A DNA stretch of 64,000 nucleotides, from the NCBI GenBank assembly GCA_965261315.1, contig CBDHDM010000091.1, forward strand, positions 62,001 through 126,000. Direction: 5' to 3'. The notes beneath the pieces were generated by a model. That model was not told the origin of the DNA. It saw only the letters and a program-made list of their open reading frames with translations, and searched no databases. Position numbers and translations under genes: made by a program. The DNA comes from Endozoicomonas sp965261315. GTDB lineage: Bacteria > Pseudomonadota > Gammaproteobacteria > Pseudomonadales > Endozoicomonadaceae. This document shows, in pieces, positions 1 to 9,150 of this stretch; position 1 is the stretch's first letter; the number at the start of each line of letters is the position of its first letter.

Positions 1-186
1 GGATTCACCGGACTTGATCTGAAGGTCAAGTCCGGACAAGATGGTGATCGGGTTATCACGGGCAACCACGGTTTTTTCAAGACCTGAGACCGTCACCGCC
101 AGTGAAGTCGATTCGACCGATACCGTTGTTTCAGCAGCTATCTCTGACGAGAGAGCGTTGTCGAGATTGGAGAGCGCGTTATTCAT
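1..186 (-). CDS. ybbA: ABC transporter ATP-binding protein, YbbA-like (partial, runs off left edge)
   Basis: Only the first 62 codons are inside the window, read leftwards. After an about 30-residue lead, the segment around 'ILSGLDLQIKSGES' has the strand pattern that precedes Walker A in LolD/YbbA-type lipoprotein or macrolide-type ATPases; Walker A itself lies outside. The assignment leans on synteny, since ybbA is divergent from tesA in many gammaproteobacteria. The ATG (186-184) overlaps the ATG of the divergent tesA (185-187), so if both starts are right there is no spacer and each promoter lies inside the other gene. The long N-terminal lead may mean that a later start is used. Confidence 0.6.
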   Translation of the reverse strand, partial: MNNALSNLDNALSSEIAAETTVSVESTSLAVTVSGLEKTVVARDNPITILSGLDLQIKSGES

Positions 187-847
187 GAGAAAATCCTTAT
201 TTCGTCGTCTTTTTACCAGCTCAAGGCTTTCTATCCGCTCAGGGCTGATTGTTCTTGTCTTACTGTCCCTTCCGGTCATCAATCTTTCCGCTTCAGAAAA
301 AACGCTGCTGATGGTCGGCGACAGTCTCAGTGCTGCCTATGGTCTTACGGATATCAATCGGGGTTGGGTGCAATTACTTCAGGAAAAAATCAATCATCAC
401 CAGTACCCCTGGAAAATAACCAATGTCAGCATCAGTGGAGAAACCACCGCCGGAGGCCTGAGTCGATTCCGTAAAACACTGGAACAAACCGGGCCAGACC
501 TGGTGTTACTGGAACTGGGTGCTAACGATGGCCTTCAGGGAAAGCCGCTGAAAACCATAAAATCCAACCTTGATCAGATGATTGCCCTGACCAGAGAACA
601 CAATTCTGACATTATTCTCTTTGAAATGAAGATCCCACCCAACTACGGACCGGTCTATACCCAACGTTTTACAGAAACTTTTCATGAGCTGGGCAAAAAG
701 TGGGGTATACCTGTAATTCCTTTCTTCCTGAATGGCGTTGCAGGCAATGATTCACTAAACCAACCCGATGGGATCCATCCCACGGAAGCAGCCCAGCCAA
801 TTCTGTTAAAGAATGTGTGGCCTGAACTGCAACCCAGATTGAAGTAG
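185..847 (+). CDS. tesA: Arylesterase / lysophospholipase L1-like GDSL hydrolase (TesA family)
   Basis: A 220-residue SGNH/GDSL hydrolase. An N-terminal hydrophobic stretch (about residues 19-36) looks like a signal peptide, suggesting a periplasmic enzyme. The GDSLS nucleophile block is at residues 45-49, followed by the 'GAND' block (oxyanion Asn) and a C-terminal 'DGIHP' block supplying the Asp-His pair. The family cleaves acyl esters and thioesters. Start 185 was chosen because it gives a normal signal peptide; upstream in-frame codons run through the divergent ATPase gene and are antisense to it. The match to TesA is strong in all three blocks. Confidence 0.88.
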   Translation: MRKSLFRRLFTSSRLSIRSGLIVLVLLSLPVINLSASEKTLLMVGDSLSAAYGLTDINRGWVQLLQEKINHHQYPWKITNVSISGETTAGGLSRFRKTLEQTGPDLVLLELGANDGLQGKPLKTIKSNLDQMIALTREHNSDIILFEMKIPPNYGPVYTQRFTETFHELGKKWGIPVIPFFLNGVAGNDSLNQPDGIHPTEAAQPILLKNVWPELQPRLK

Positions 848-867
848 TACCTCGGTGGTTAAACGCC

Positions 868-1941
868 TTATAAGGACTTAACCACCTGTCGTACTTTATT
901 GCTCGAAACCAGTTCCAGAAACTCATCACCCAGCCGCCTGCCCTCATCCACAACCCGCTTCCAATACCGAATACGTTCATCATAGGTAAACCGGGCGAAG
1001 TCATTACGATCCGGTATTTTTCGATAGGGAAGCCGATCGACAAATGCCTGAGAGGGAGAAACCAGTACCACATTGTCTGTATTCTGAGGTGATGGCCTGC
1101 GATGTTTTAACGCCTTATCAAACCAGCCGGGAATCATCCTTGGGTAAAAGTGTGGATAAAGCACCAGCCCATCGCCCTGATGAAAACGCATATCGAAGTG
1201 GTAATCGGTAATCCCACCATCCCGATATCGACCTGATGATGCACCGACTATGTCGGTCACGCCCTGCATTACAACGGGAATAGAACCTGATGCCATGATG
1301 GCATCCACCAGATTAGCTTCTGTCAATCTCACCCGATCAGTCGGAAGATCGTTGGCATTATAAAACTCTGGTTTGTCTGTAGCCTCATAGGCAGGATGGT
1401 AGAACAGGGTACGGGTAAAAAATGACGACAAATGTTTTCTATTAATCAAATTACTCGTAGCTGCAAGCCCCAGACCTGCCATTTGTAATGGTTTAATATC
1501 AGAGGCCGTTAGCCCATGGCTTCTAACAGCAATCAGGTTGAAGCGAAAAACGGGATTGTTGAGAATCTGCCCTATGCTTTCGGGCGAAACGATATTTTCT
1601 ACCAGTTCTCTCGCTTTGCGGCTTATTTCAGCAGGGTCGGGCTTGTCGGAATAATTCGTATGAAGATAACCCTGCTCAAAACGCTCATGAGCAGCCAGAG
1701 GATCATCCTGGCCAAAACAACTGAAACGCCAGCTGCCGGCAGATGTGCCTATAAGGTCCAGAGGTATTGTTCTATTGCGAAAGTACTCACTTAATAACGC
1801 TTTATCCAGTCCACTGAGCACAAACCACTTCGGGCCTCCGGAAGCACCCACCATGACTTTGACACTCTCCTGAGGCAAACCATCGGTGCGAATATAATCT
1901 AATGCCTGCCTACCGGCCCGAATATCAATCAGACTGCTCAT
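868..1941 (-). CDS. Patatin-like phospholipase family protein
   Basis: A 357-residue protein with the patatin layout: a glycine-rich N-terminal loop 'GASGGPK', the nucleophile elbow 'GTSAG' (Ser of GxSxG) near residue 67, and a later 'DGG' (in 'YRDGGI') that supplies the Asp of the Ser-Asp dyad. Patatin-like enzymes hydrolyse acyl esters of phospholipids. No signal peptide is apparent. ATG 1941 is preferred over an upstream GTG because AAGGTG lies just ahead of it. The gene is convergent with tesA (20-bp gap) and follows the broken puuE gene on the same strand. Its substrate cannot be told from sequence. Confidence 0.8.
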   Translation of the reverse strand: MSSLIDIRAGRQALDYIRTDGLPQESVKVMVGASGGPKWFVLSGLDKALLSEYFRNRTIPLDLIGTSAGSWRFSCFGQDDPLAAHERFEQGYLHTNYSDKPDPAEISRKARELVENIVSPESIGQILNNPVFRFNLIAVRSHGLTASDIKPLQMAGLGLAATSNLINRKHLSSFFTRTLFYHPAYEATDKPEFYNANDLPTDRVRLTEANLVDAIMASGSIPVVMQGVTDIVGASSGRYRDGGITDYHFDMRFHQGDGLVLYPHFYPRMIPGWFDKALKHRRPSPQNTDNVVLVSPSQAFVDRLPYRKIPDRNDFARFTYDERIRYWKRVVDEGRRLGDEFLELVSSNKVRQVVKSL

Positions 1942-1970
1942 ACACACCTTAAACCCTGAAAAATGCTCAT

Positions 1971-2905
1971 CTAACGATTATAAGGATGATTAGTATGCCA
2001 GTGTTGCGCAATCTGCTCCCGCGTACAGAGCCAGACTTGATCTTTTGATTGCACATAATCCAGAAAACGAGCCAGGGCCGCTGCTCGCCCTGGTCTGCCA
2101 ACCAAACGACAATGAAGACCTATAGACATCATCTTTGGAGATGCTTCACCCTCTTCATACAATACATCAAAGGTATCTTTCAGATAACTGAAAAACTGAT
2201 CACCACTGTTAAACCCCTGGGCGGTGGCAAAACGCATATCATTGCAATCTAAAGTGTAGGGAACCACCAGCTGGGGTTTTTCCAAACCGGGTATCCCAGT
2301 AGGGAAGTTCATCAGCATAACTGTCAGCGTGATATAAAAAACCGCCCTCCTCCACCACAAGCTGTTCCGTATTTGGACTGCAGCGCCCGGTATACCAACC
2401 GGCAGGGCGCTTTCCAGTGACTTCGGTATGAATACGAATCGCTTCCTGCATATGACGCCGCTCTTCATCAATATCCATAAACTGATAATCAATCCAGCGA
2501 TAGCCATGACTGGCAATTTCCCAACGGGCGTCCTGCATGGCTTTTACGGCATCAGGATTGCGAGCCATCGCCATTGCTACGCCATAGACGGTGACTGGAA
2601 TCTTCCGCTGGGTAAACAGTCGATGCAGTCGCCAGAACCCGACTCTTGAGCCATATTCATAGATCGACTCCATGCTGATATGACGAACACCTTTATGGGC
2701 TGGAGCACCAATGATTTCCGAAAGAAATGCCTCAGAGGCTTCATCACCATGGAGGATGCAGTTTTTCTCCGCCTTCCTCATAGTTAATGACAAACTGGAC
2801 TGCAATTCTGCTATTACCCGGCCATTTAGGATCGGGCGGTGTTTCGCCATAACCAACCAGATCTCTTGGGTAGTCATCAGCGTTGCGCAGGGGGTCGAAC
2901 TTCAT
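1971..2905 (-). pseudogene. puuE: Allantoinase PuuE (polysaccharide-deacetylase type), two +1 frameshifts
   Basis: Three consecutive frames together give one about 310-residue PuuE-type allantoinase (allantoin to allantoate). Frame 1 starts at ATG 2905 behind a GGAG and runs to 'NYEEGGE'. Frame 2 carries 'NCILHGDEAS' through 'SHGYRW' to 'ADELPYWDTRFGK'. Frame 3 carries 'LVVPYTLDCNDMRFA' to the end. Each junction is explained by one extra base in a homopolymer: an A5 run near 2764-2768, and the A5/C4 run near 2272-2281. Removing one base at each restores an uninterrupted family-length protein. These may be real inactivating mutations or homopolymer read errors. The gene is divergent from alc, the next pathway step. 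Confidence 0.85.
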
Positions 2906-3083
2906 AGGGCTCTCCATTTTTTTTATTGCCTGCCTGATGCGTTCTATGGCATAAATGCTGAAAAATCTGACCAAATAGTCAAAAAATAAAACCTATTCTA
3001 TCAGGATAAACCGGAGTAAACCTTACCAAAGGTAATTGCTCTGGGTATAAAGTTAAAATAATAACAGCAGGTTCAAAGCACTT
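2906..3083. promoter_or_regulatory. Divergent intergenic region, puuE / alc-uraD-uraH-allA-guaD
   Basis: This AT-rich 178-bp spacer separates puuE from the rightward uricolytic genes and must hold both promoters. No operator or -35/-10 pair could be assigned with confidence. Confidence 0.4.
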
Positions 3084-4169
3084 ATGAATGTCTCTTCTGA
3101 TGATCTGGCAGCACAATGGCAGCAAACAAGAATTGATCTGGCAGCCCGGGCGCTTGGTGGCGACGTGCTGGATTCCAGTGATGATTTTTTTGCTGAAAAA
3201 GATAACCTGCTCCTGGCCGAAGACCCCATTTTCCTTCCTGAAAAATATACGGCCTACGGCAAATGGATGGATGGCTGGGAGTCACGTCGCCGTCGTGATG
3301 CCCCCGGGTATGAAGGCTGTGACTGGGTGACTGTGCGTCTGGCGTCTGTCGGTGAAATTGAAGCCTTAGACGTTGATACACGTCATTTCAAAGGTAATGC
3401 ACCGGGTGCGGTTCAACTTGACTACCTGCTTGCAGATGAAGACCCCAATGAGCAAAGCAACTGGCAACCACTGACAGACCGGATAGCTGTGAAGGCCGAC
3501 TTCAGAAATCTGATTACTCTGGATCAACCCACTCTTAAACCGGCTCTTCAATCAAGAGTAGCCAGCCACATCCGCCTGAGAATCTACCCAGATGGCGGAG
3601 TGGCCCGTCTCCGGGTGTATGGCAAAATTCATCTGGATCAGCGTTACCGTTTACCCCGCGAACCCCTTGATCTTGCGGCCCTGATGAATGGTGGCCGCTC
3701 AGTAGCCTGCAGTGACTCATTTTTCAGTCCAATGCAGAACCTGCTTCTGCCCGGACGTGGTGCCGATATGCACAATGGCTGGGAAACAAAACGTCGACGC
3801 CAGGGTGGTAATGACTGGATGGTTGTCAAACTGGCTCTGCCAGGAACCGTTCATCGTGTAGAGGTGGATACATTACACTTTAAAGGCAATTATCCTGATC
3901 GTTGTAGCCTTGAAGCCTGCTCCTTTAACGGTGACAATCCATTAGAGCAGCCTGAAAATGCAGCCGATACCGTGCAATGGCACACCATTCTTCCCGAACA
4001 AAAGCTGCATGCTCATCGCAATCACTTTTTCCTGAATGAATTGCAGAATACAGAACAGCAATACACTCATGTGCGCTTGAACATATTCCCGGATGGTGGC
4101 GTATCAAGGCTTCGCGTCTTTGGTTTTGAGAGCGGTCACGAGAGCGGCTTTGAAGGGAGTGATTCATGA
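3084..4169 (+). CDS. alc: Allantoicase
   Basis: A 361-residue protein with the tandem-repeat architecture of allantoicase. Two jelly-roll halves each carry the same signature: 'DGWESRRRRD' with 'VDTRHFKGN' in the first half (about residues 58-115), and 'NGWETKRRRQ' with 'VDTLHFKGN' in the second (about 230-275). 'RIYPDGGVARLRVYG' and 'NIFPDGGVSRLRVFG' end the halves. It hydrolyses allantoate to ureidoglycolate and urea. It leads the rightward uricolytic operon and overlaps uraD by the ATGA at 4166-4169, implying translational coupling. It appears intact, although the enzyme that supplies its substrate (puuE) is broken in this assembly. Confidence 0.95.
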   Translation: MNVSSDDLAAQWQQTRIDLAARALGGDVLDSSDDFFAEKDNLLLAEDPIFLPEKYTAYGKWMDGWESRRRRDAPGYEGCDWVTVRLASVGEIEALDVDTRHFKGNAPGAVQLDYLLADEDPNEQSNWQPLTDRIAVKADFRNLITLDQPTLKPALQSRVASHIRLRIYPDGGVARLRVYGKIHLDQRYRLPREPLDLAALMNGGRSVACSDSFFSPMQNLLLPGRGADMHNGWETKRRRQGGNDWMVVKLALPGTVHRVEVDTLHFKGNYPDRCSLEACSFNGDNPLEQPENAADTVQWHTILPEQKLHAHRNHFFLNELQNTEQQYTHVRLNIFPDGGVSRLRVFGFESGHESGFEGSDS

Positions 4170-4684
4170 CGCTTGAGGAACTGAACAACCTTGGTATTCA
4201 AAGCGCCAGTGACTTTTTCCGCCAATGCTGCACCAGCGAGCGCTGGCTTGAATCCATGGTCAATAATCGTCCCTATTGCAATCAGGATGAGATCTTATCC
4301 ATAGCCGATAAAAGCTGGTCTGATTGTGAGGAAAAAGACGTTCTTCAGGCTTTTGAAGGCCACCCGAAAATTGGTGATGTGAATAGTCTGAAAGCAAAGT
4401 ATGCCAATACCCGTGATATGGCAGGTCATGAGCAATCCGGTGCGGCAGTCGCCAGTGAAGAAATACTCAATGCATTGGCACAAGGCAATCAGGCTTACGA
4501 AGCACGTTTTGGTTATATATTTATTGTCTGTGCAACCGGTAAGTCCGCCAATGAAATGCTGGCTCTGCTACAGCACCGGCTCGATAATGAACCAGCAGAA
4601 GAACTTAAGATAGCTGCAGCAGAGCAGCACAAAATAACCAGGATTCGTCTCAATAAGATGATTGAATGGAGGCAGGCATCATGA
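4166..4684 (+). CDS. uraD: 2-oxo-4-hydroxy-4-carboxy-5-ureidoimidazoline (OHCU) decarboxylase
   Basis: A 172-residue, all-helical UraD. Family markers are 'FEGHPKIGD' (with the catalytic His), 'GHEQSGA' and 'YEARFGYIFIVCATGKSANEML', the segment that binds the ureidoimidazoline ring. The enzyme decarboxylates OHCU stereospecifically to S-allantoin, the last step of the urate-to-allantoin branch. Both ends overlap neighbours by 4 bp (ATGA), with alc upstream and uraH downstream, so it sits in a tight operon. Length is normal for the family. Confidence 0.95.
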   Translation: MTLEELNNLGIQSASDFFRQCCTSERWLESMVNNRPYCNQDEILSIADKSWSDCEEKDVLQAFEGHPKIGDVNSLKAKYANTRDMAGHEQSGAAVASEEILNALAQGNQAYEARFGYIFIVCATGKSANEMLALLQHRLDNEPAEELKIAAAEQHKITRIRLNKMIEWRQAS

Positions 4685-5019
4685 CCGGCATCAGCACCCA
4701 TATTCTTGATACCGGTAGCGGCCTGCCCGCAGCTGGTGTGCCAGTTTCATTAGCAAAGCAGGAAGGTGAAATCTGGATGCCTGTTGGCAGCGGCATTACC
4801 AACGATGACGGGCGTATTCAGAATCTGGCTGACGATATGCTCAACCTTCCCAAAGGGACCTACCAACTGCATTTTTCGGTGAAAGATTATTTTCAAAAGA
4901 GCCAGACCCAGTGCTTTTACCCGGAAGTCGTCGTGACCTTTGAAGTCAGTGATGACCGGCATCATCACGTTCCACTACTACTATCGCCTTATGGTTACTC
5001 CACTTACCGAGGGAGTTAG
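4681..5019 (+). CDS. uraH: 5-hydroxyisourate hydrolase (transthyretin-like)
   Basis: A 112-residue HIUase. It has the N-terminal 'STHILDTGSG' with the conserved His, a central transthyretin-like beta fold, and the C-terminal tetrapeptide Tyr-Arg-Gly-Ser that separates HIU hydrolases from true transthyretins. It converts 5-hydroxyisourate, the PuuD product, to OHCU. ATG 4681 overlaps the uraD stop; an in-frame start at 4666 would lie inside uraD and adds nothing conserved. No signal peptide is seen, so it should be cytoplasmic. Confidence 0.95.
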   Translation: MTGISTHILDTGSGLPAAGVPVSLAKQEGEIWMPVGSGITNDDGRIQNLADDMLNLPKGTYQLHFSVKDYFQKSQTQCFYPEVVVTFEVSDDRHHHVPLLLSPYGYSTYRGS

Positions 5020-5086
5020 CTAAGGCCGTTGTTAAGCCATAGTGAGCAGCTACTGGCGCCATGTAATAAAAAAGAGAAGAAGGCAC

Positions 5087-5611
5087 ATGGATAAAGAAAT
5101 ACCAGCCCAAACACTGAAGGTGGAAGTACTGACCCGTGAAGCCTTTGAACCTTTTGGAGATGTACTCGAAGCCTGCGGTACACCTATTGTTATCAATCAG
5201 GGCCGCTGCCGGAAATACAGTAATCTGACCTCTGTTAAAACAGACGACCAAGGGTATGCGACAATGCATATCTATAAAACAGCCCGGATTCGCCATGCCT
5301 ATCAGTTAGATCTTCTTGAGCGGCATCCTCTGGGAAGCCAGATATTTATGCCTCTGGCAGGGCAACGTTTTCTGGTAGTGGTTGCAGCAGGCTCCAGCGA
5401 CGCAGAAAAACCGGATTTATCGTCTATCCGCTGCTTTCTGACTAATGGAAAGCAGGGCATTACCTATCATCCCGGGGTCTGGCACCACCCTCTGCTCTCC
5501 ATTGATTCAGGCGAAGAGTATCTGGTGATTGACCGCAAAGGGCCTGGTGATAACTGCGATGAAGTCTTAATACCTTCAGAGCAGCACCTCATTGTGGAGG
5601 TGCCACAATGA
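5087..5611 (+). CDS. allA: Ureidoglycolate lyase
   Basis: A 174-residue cupin-type AllA. Recognisable segments are 'LTREAFEPFGDVLE' at the N-terminus, 'HPLGSQIFMPL' in the middle, and 'ITYHPGVWHHPLL', the His-rich core of the family. It releases urea from ureidoglycolate to give glyoxylate. ATG 5087 follows AGAAGAAGG at good spacing, so it is preferred over the in-frame GTG at 5042. The stop overlaps the guaD start (ATGA at 5608). Confidence 0.93.
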   Translation: MDKEIPAQTLKVEVLTREAFEPFGDVLEACGTPIVINQGRCRKYSNLTSVKTDDQGYATMHIYKTARIRHAYQLDLLERHPLGSQIFMPLAGQRFLVVVAAGSSDAEKPDLSSIRCFLTNGKQGITYHPGVWHHPLLSIDSGEEYLVIDRKGPGDNCDEVLIPSEQHLIVEVPQ

Positions 5612-6903
5612 GTAAATCGGTAGTCTGGCGCGCTTCAGTTCTCCACTTTCTTGAAGACCCTTCTCAGCAATCCAGTTACGGGGAGGCATGGGAGTTTTTC
5701 GAAGATGGTGCACTCCTGATAGAAGATGGTCACATTAAAAACTGCGGCCCATCAGACCAGGTTATGAACAACCTGCCCTCTGGAACTGAAATAAAAAACC
5801 TTTCCGGAAAACTTCTGGTACCTGGCTTCATCGACACCCACGTTCATTACCCTCAACTGGAGGTACTGGCAGGCTGCGGTGTTCAATTGCTGGATTGGCT
5901 GAATCAATACACATTCCCGGCAGAGAGGAAGTTTTCAGAACCTGAATACGCCAGTGAGGTTGCGCGCTTCTTTCTCGACCAGTGCATCAGTCATGGAACC
6001 ACTACAGCGCTGGTTTTCGGAACCGTTGCTCCCCAGTCGGTGGATGCCTTCTTTGCGGAAGCGCACCAGAGAAATCTGCGCATGATCGCCGGCAAGGTGA
6101 TGATGGATCGAAACGCTCCGGATTATCTACTGGATACCCCTGAGAGCAGCTATAAAGACAGCAAGGCACTCATCAACCGCTGGCACGATAAAGGTCGGCT
6201 GTCTTATGCTGTGACACCACGCTTCGCACCCACTTCTTCTTCAGAGCAATTGAAGCTGGCTGGCCAGCTATTGCGGGAGCATGACGGACTCTATCTGCAC
6301 ACCCATCTCTCGGAAAATCCAAAAGAGATTGACTGGGTACAGGAGCTTTTTCCAGACAGTAAACACTATGTCGATGTTTACGATCAACATGGTCTGCTGG
6401 GTCCACGGTCGGTATTTGCCCATTCAGTTCATTTGTGTGATCACAGTTGGCAGCGTATGGGCAGCTCAGGCTCTTCCATTGCATTTTGCCCTGGCTCCAA
6501 CCTGTTTCTCGGTAGTGGATTATTCAATCTGAACAAGGCAAATGCCTGTGGGATTCCGACTGGGCTTGGTACTGATGTAGGTGGAGGAACCAGTCTCTGC
6601 CTGTTAAATACAATGAAAGACGCTTATCAGGTATCTCAGTTGCGGGAGGAAACCATCTCGCCGCTTCAAGCTTTTTACCTGGCCACATTGGGAGGTGCGA
6701 GAGCACTCCATCTTGAAGGCAAGATTGGTAGCTTCCGTAAAGGTAATGAAGCAGATTTTCTGGTGTTAAATCCTGCTGCCACCCCGATGCTTGAGTTTAG
6801 AACTAAAACAACAAAAACATTGGAAGAATTGCTGGGCGTGCTGATGGTTATGGGTGACGATCGAGTCATTGAAAAAACCATCATCATGGGCCAGGAAGCC
6901 TGA
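5608..6903 (+). CDS. guaD: Guanine deaminase
   Basis: A 431-residue amidohydrolase-superfamily protein. Metal ligands are visible in order: 'DTHVHYPQ' (HxH), 'HTHLSEN', 'FAHSVHL' and 'GLGTDVGGG' (catalytic Asp). The 'PAERKF' and 'GTDVGGGTS' segments are typical of guanine deaminases rather than cytosine or atrazine-type hydrolases. It makes xanthine from guanine and so feeds the uricolytic route; a xanthine dehydrogenase is not in this window. It is translationally coupled to allA. Confidence 0.94.
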   Translation: MSKSVVWRASVLHFLEDPSQQSSYGEAWEFFEDGALLIEDGHIKNCGPSDQVMNNLPSGTEIKNLSGKLLVPGFIDTHVHYPQLEVLAGCGVQLLDWLNQYTFPAERKFSEPEYASEVARFFLDQCISHGTTTALVFGTVAPQSVDAFFAEAHQRNLRMIAGKVMMDRNAPDYLLDTPESSYKDSKALINRWHDKGRLSYAVTPRFAPTSSSEQLKLAGQLLREHDGLYLHTHLSENPKEIDWVQELFPDSKHYVDVYDQHGLLGPRSVFAHSVHLCDHSWQRMGSSGSSIAFCPGSNLFLGSGLFNLNKANACGIPTGLGTDVGGGTSLCLLNTMKDAYQVSQLREETISPLQAFYLATLGGARALHLEGKIGSFRKGNEADFLVLNPAATPMLEFRTKTTKTLEELLGVLMVMGDDRVIEKTIIMGQEA

Positions 6904-6927
6904 AACAGCCTTAAGCAGAAAATGCTG

Positions 6928-6950
6928 CCTGCCTCCACTGTGAAGGCAGG
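6928..6950 (+). terminator. Weak hairpin between guaD and puuD
   Basis: CCTGCC and GGCAGG pair across an 11-base loop. No T-run follows, so this may be an attenuator or incidental rather than a true terminator. Confidence 0.25.
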
Positions 6951-6992
6951 AGGCTTAGATCAGCATTTTCATTAATAAAAGAGTATCTGACC

Positions 6993-8207
6993 ATGGAATC
7001 CTATCTACAAGAGTGGCTAAACCTGCTATTTCGCTGGCTGCATGTCACTGCCGGTGTTGCCTGGATTGGCGCATCTTTTTACTTCAACTGGCTCGAAGGC
7101 CGACTCGAAGCGGCACCAGCGGACAAACAGAAAAAGGGCATCAAGGGTGAACTTTGGGCACTTCATGGTGGCGGTATTTATGAGGTTAACAAATACCATC
7201 TCGCCCCTGAAAAGCTGCCAACAACGCTGCACTGGTTTAAATGGGAAGCTTATGTCACCTGGCTCAGCGGCATGGGACTACTGGCCATCATTTACTACTG
7301 GGGGGCAGAAAGTTATTTGCTGGCTGCACAATCTTCCCTGACTCCGATACAGGCAATCGCTATCAGTATTTTCAGCCTGTTAGTCGGCTGGCTGATTTAT
7401 GATGGCTTGTGTAAATCACCGCTTTTCAAGCAGGAAACGCTGTTCAGCCTGGTTCTGTTTTCATTGATTGTGTTTGCCGCCTGGGGCTATGCACAGCTGT
7501 TCAGTGGTCGGGCAGCTTATATTCATGTGGGTGCGCTGATTGGTACCATGATGGTAGGTAATGTCTTCAGGGTCATTATTCCTTCCCAGAGAAAGCTCGT
7601 AGCTGCTGCTGAAAATGGTGATACCAGTTTTGACCCAAATATTTCACAGCATGCACTGCTCCGTTCACGCCATAATAATTACCTTACACTACCACTGTTG
7701 TTTATAATGATCAGTGGCCACTATGCGATGACGTTTGGCAGTGAGTGGAACTGGGCCATTCTCGCTGTTCTGGCTGCTGCATCGATTCTGGTTCGTCATT
7801 TCTTTAACCGAAGAAACCAAGGCGCTATTTTAACCTGGCTATGGCCTGCTGCTGCAGTGCTCATGCTGACCCTGGCCTTTATTATCCGGCCACAAATGGC
7901 CGCCCAGCAGACACCCGTGGCTGAACAGCCCGCTTTTGAGCAGAGTGAAATTGTTGAGATTGTCACTGCTCGCTGTGGAACCTGTCACTCAACAACGCCA
8001 ACCGACCCTCTCTTCCAATCACCTCCCGGTGGGCTGGTTTTCCACGACTATGATTCAATCGCCAACAAGGCAGATAAGATTTATAGTCAGACAGTACAGA
8101 CCCAGATTATGCCACTGGCAAATAGAACGGGCATGACAGAAGAAGAGCGAAGTTTGCTTGGGCAGTGGTATCAACAAATGAAAGCAGATGGATCGAATGG
8201 TTCATGA
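6993..8207 (+). CDS. puuD: Membrane urate hydroxylase with C-terminal cytochrome c domain
   Basis: A 404-residue PuuD. The N-terminus 'RWLHVTAGVAWIGASFYFNWLE' region and 'LHGGGIYEVNKY' are family hallmarks, followed by about eight membrane segments ending near residue 305. The C-terminal about 90 residues form a c-type cytochrome with one haem motif, Cys328-Gly-Thr-Cys-His. It oxidises urate to 5-hydroxyisourate and passes electrons to the respiratory chain, unlike the soluble oxygen-dependent uricases. It is the entry enzyme for uraH, uraD and the later steps encoded just upstream. A strong terminator follows. Confidence 0.95.
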   Translation: MESYLQEWLNLLFRWLHVTAGVAWIGASFYFNWLEGRLEAAPADKQKKGIKGELWALHGGGIYEVNKYHLAPEKLPTTLHWFKWEAYVTWLSGMGLLAIIYYWGAESYLLAAQSSLTPIQAIAISIFSLLVGWLIYDGLCKSPLFKQETLFSLVLFSLIVFAAWGYAQLFSGRAAYIHVGALIGTMMVGNVFRVIIPSQRKLVAAAENGDTSFDPNISQHALLRSRHNNYLTLPLLFIMISGHYAMTFGSEWNWAILAVLAAASILVRHFFNRRNQGAILTWLWPAAAVLMLTLAFIIRPQMAAQQTPVAEQPAFEQSEIVEIVTARCGTCHSTTPTDPLFQSPPGGLVFHDYDSIANKADKIYSQTVQTQIMPLANRTGMTEEERSLLGQWYQQMKADGSNGS

Positions 8208-8211
8208 TTTG

Positions 8212-8238
8212 AAAGCCTCTCTTTGAGAGGCTTTTTTT
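8212..8238 (+). terminator. Rho-independent terminator after puuD
   Basis: AAAGCCTCTC pairs with GAGAGGCTTT across TTT and is followed by a run of Ts, a textbook intrinsic terminator 5 bp after the puuD stop. Confidence 0.9.
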
Positions 8239-8350
8239 ATATATGAAAAGACAATGCCTGTCTTCACCAGAACTCAGGCAAAGGCACTTCGCACTCCACC
8301 CGTGCTCCAAGCGTTTCGCATAAGGTTCTTCTTTAAATCTGCAAAAGAAT

Positions 8351-8890
8351 TCATTGGATAAAGTGCTGACGATAAAACCGGAGTTCATCGATAGACTCAC
8401 GGATATCTTCCAGCGCAAGGTGGGTGCCTTTTTTGGAGAACTGAGTCAATAACTCAGGCTTCCAGCGCCGAGCCAGCTCTTTCAAGGTACTGACATCAAT
8501 ATTCCGATAGTGGAAGTAGTCATTCAGCTCCGACATGTAACGCCAGAGGAAGCGACGATCCTGGCCGATTGAGTTGCCACACATTGGGGAGATGCCCTGA
8601 TCAATGTGTTTACGAAGAAAGTCCAGAGTAATCTGTTCAGCCTGACTCTCACTGATTGAACTCGCTCTCACACGGTCGGTAAGACCCGTGGCGCCATGGG
8701 TGTTAACACACCACTCATTCATGACATCCAGTACCTCATTACTCTGATGAACGGCGATAACCGGACCTTCCTCCAGAATATTTAGCTGGCCATCGGTAAC
8801 AATTGTCGCGATCTCAAGAATCCGGTCATTTACTGGATCCAGCCCCGTCATTTCCAGGTCGATCCATATGAGATTATCCGATTTAGCCAT
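8351..8890 (-). CDS. orn: Oligoribonuclease
   Basis: A 179-residue DEDDh 3'-to-5' exonuclease. 'WIDLEMTGLD' carries the first Asp and Glu, 'GNSIGQDRRFL' the middle Asp, and 'HLALEDI' the His-Asp pair. Orn degrades two- to five-nucleotide RNAs, including pGpG from cyclic-di-GMP turnover. The ATG at 8890 ('MAKSDN') gives the usual family length; an upstream in-frame ATG adds only six non-conserved residues. It is divergent from rsgA, an arrangement conserved in pseudomonads and relatives. Confidence 0.95.
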   Translation of the reverse strand: MAKSDNLIWIDLEMTGLDPVNDRILEIATIVTDGQLNILEEGPVIAVHQSNEVLDVMNEWCVNTHGATGLTDRVRASSISESQAEQITLDFLRKHIDQGISPMCGNSIGQDRRFLWRYMSELNDYFHYRNIDVSTLKELARRWKPELLTQFSKKGTHLALEDIRESIDELRFYRQHFIQ

Positions 8891-9150
8891 CCAACACCCA
8901 GTAGTCACTGTTTAGAAAATATGGACTGTTCTTTAATTATCAGCCAGTTAGGCAAAAAACCAGCTTATTCAATATATTATAGACAGCTGCATTTATCTGA
9001 CCTTTTTATGAGCCTTTTTCTGACAAAAGCTGAATCAATTTAAGAGCAGATAACGAATGAGCTGACATAATAAGTCTACTTCATTCATAATTGCAGCGAA
9101 ATCAGCCTAATACAAATTTATGATACTTCAAATTTTACAATTCTGGCACC

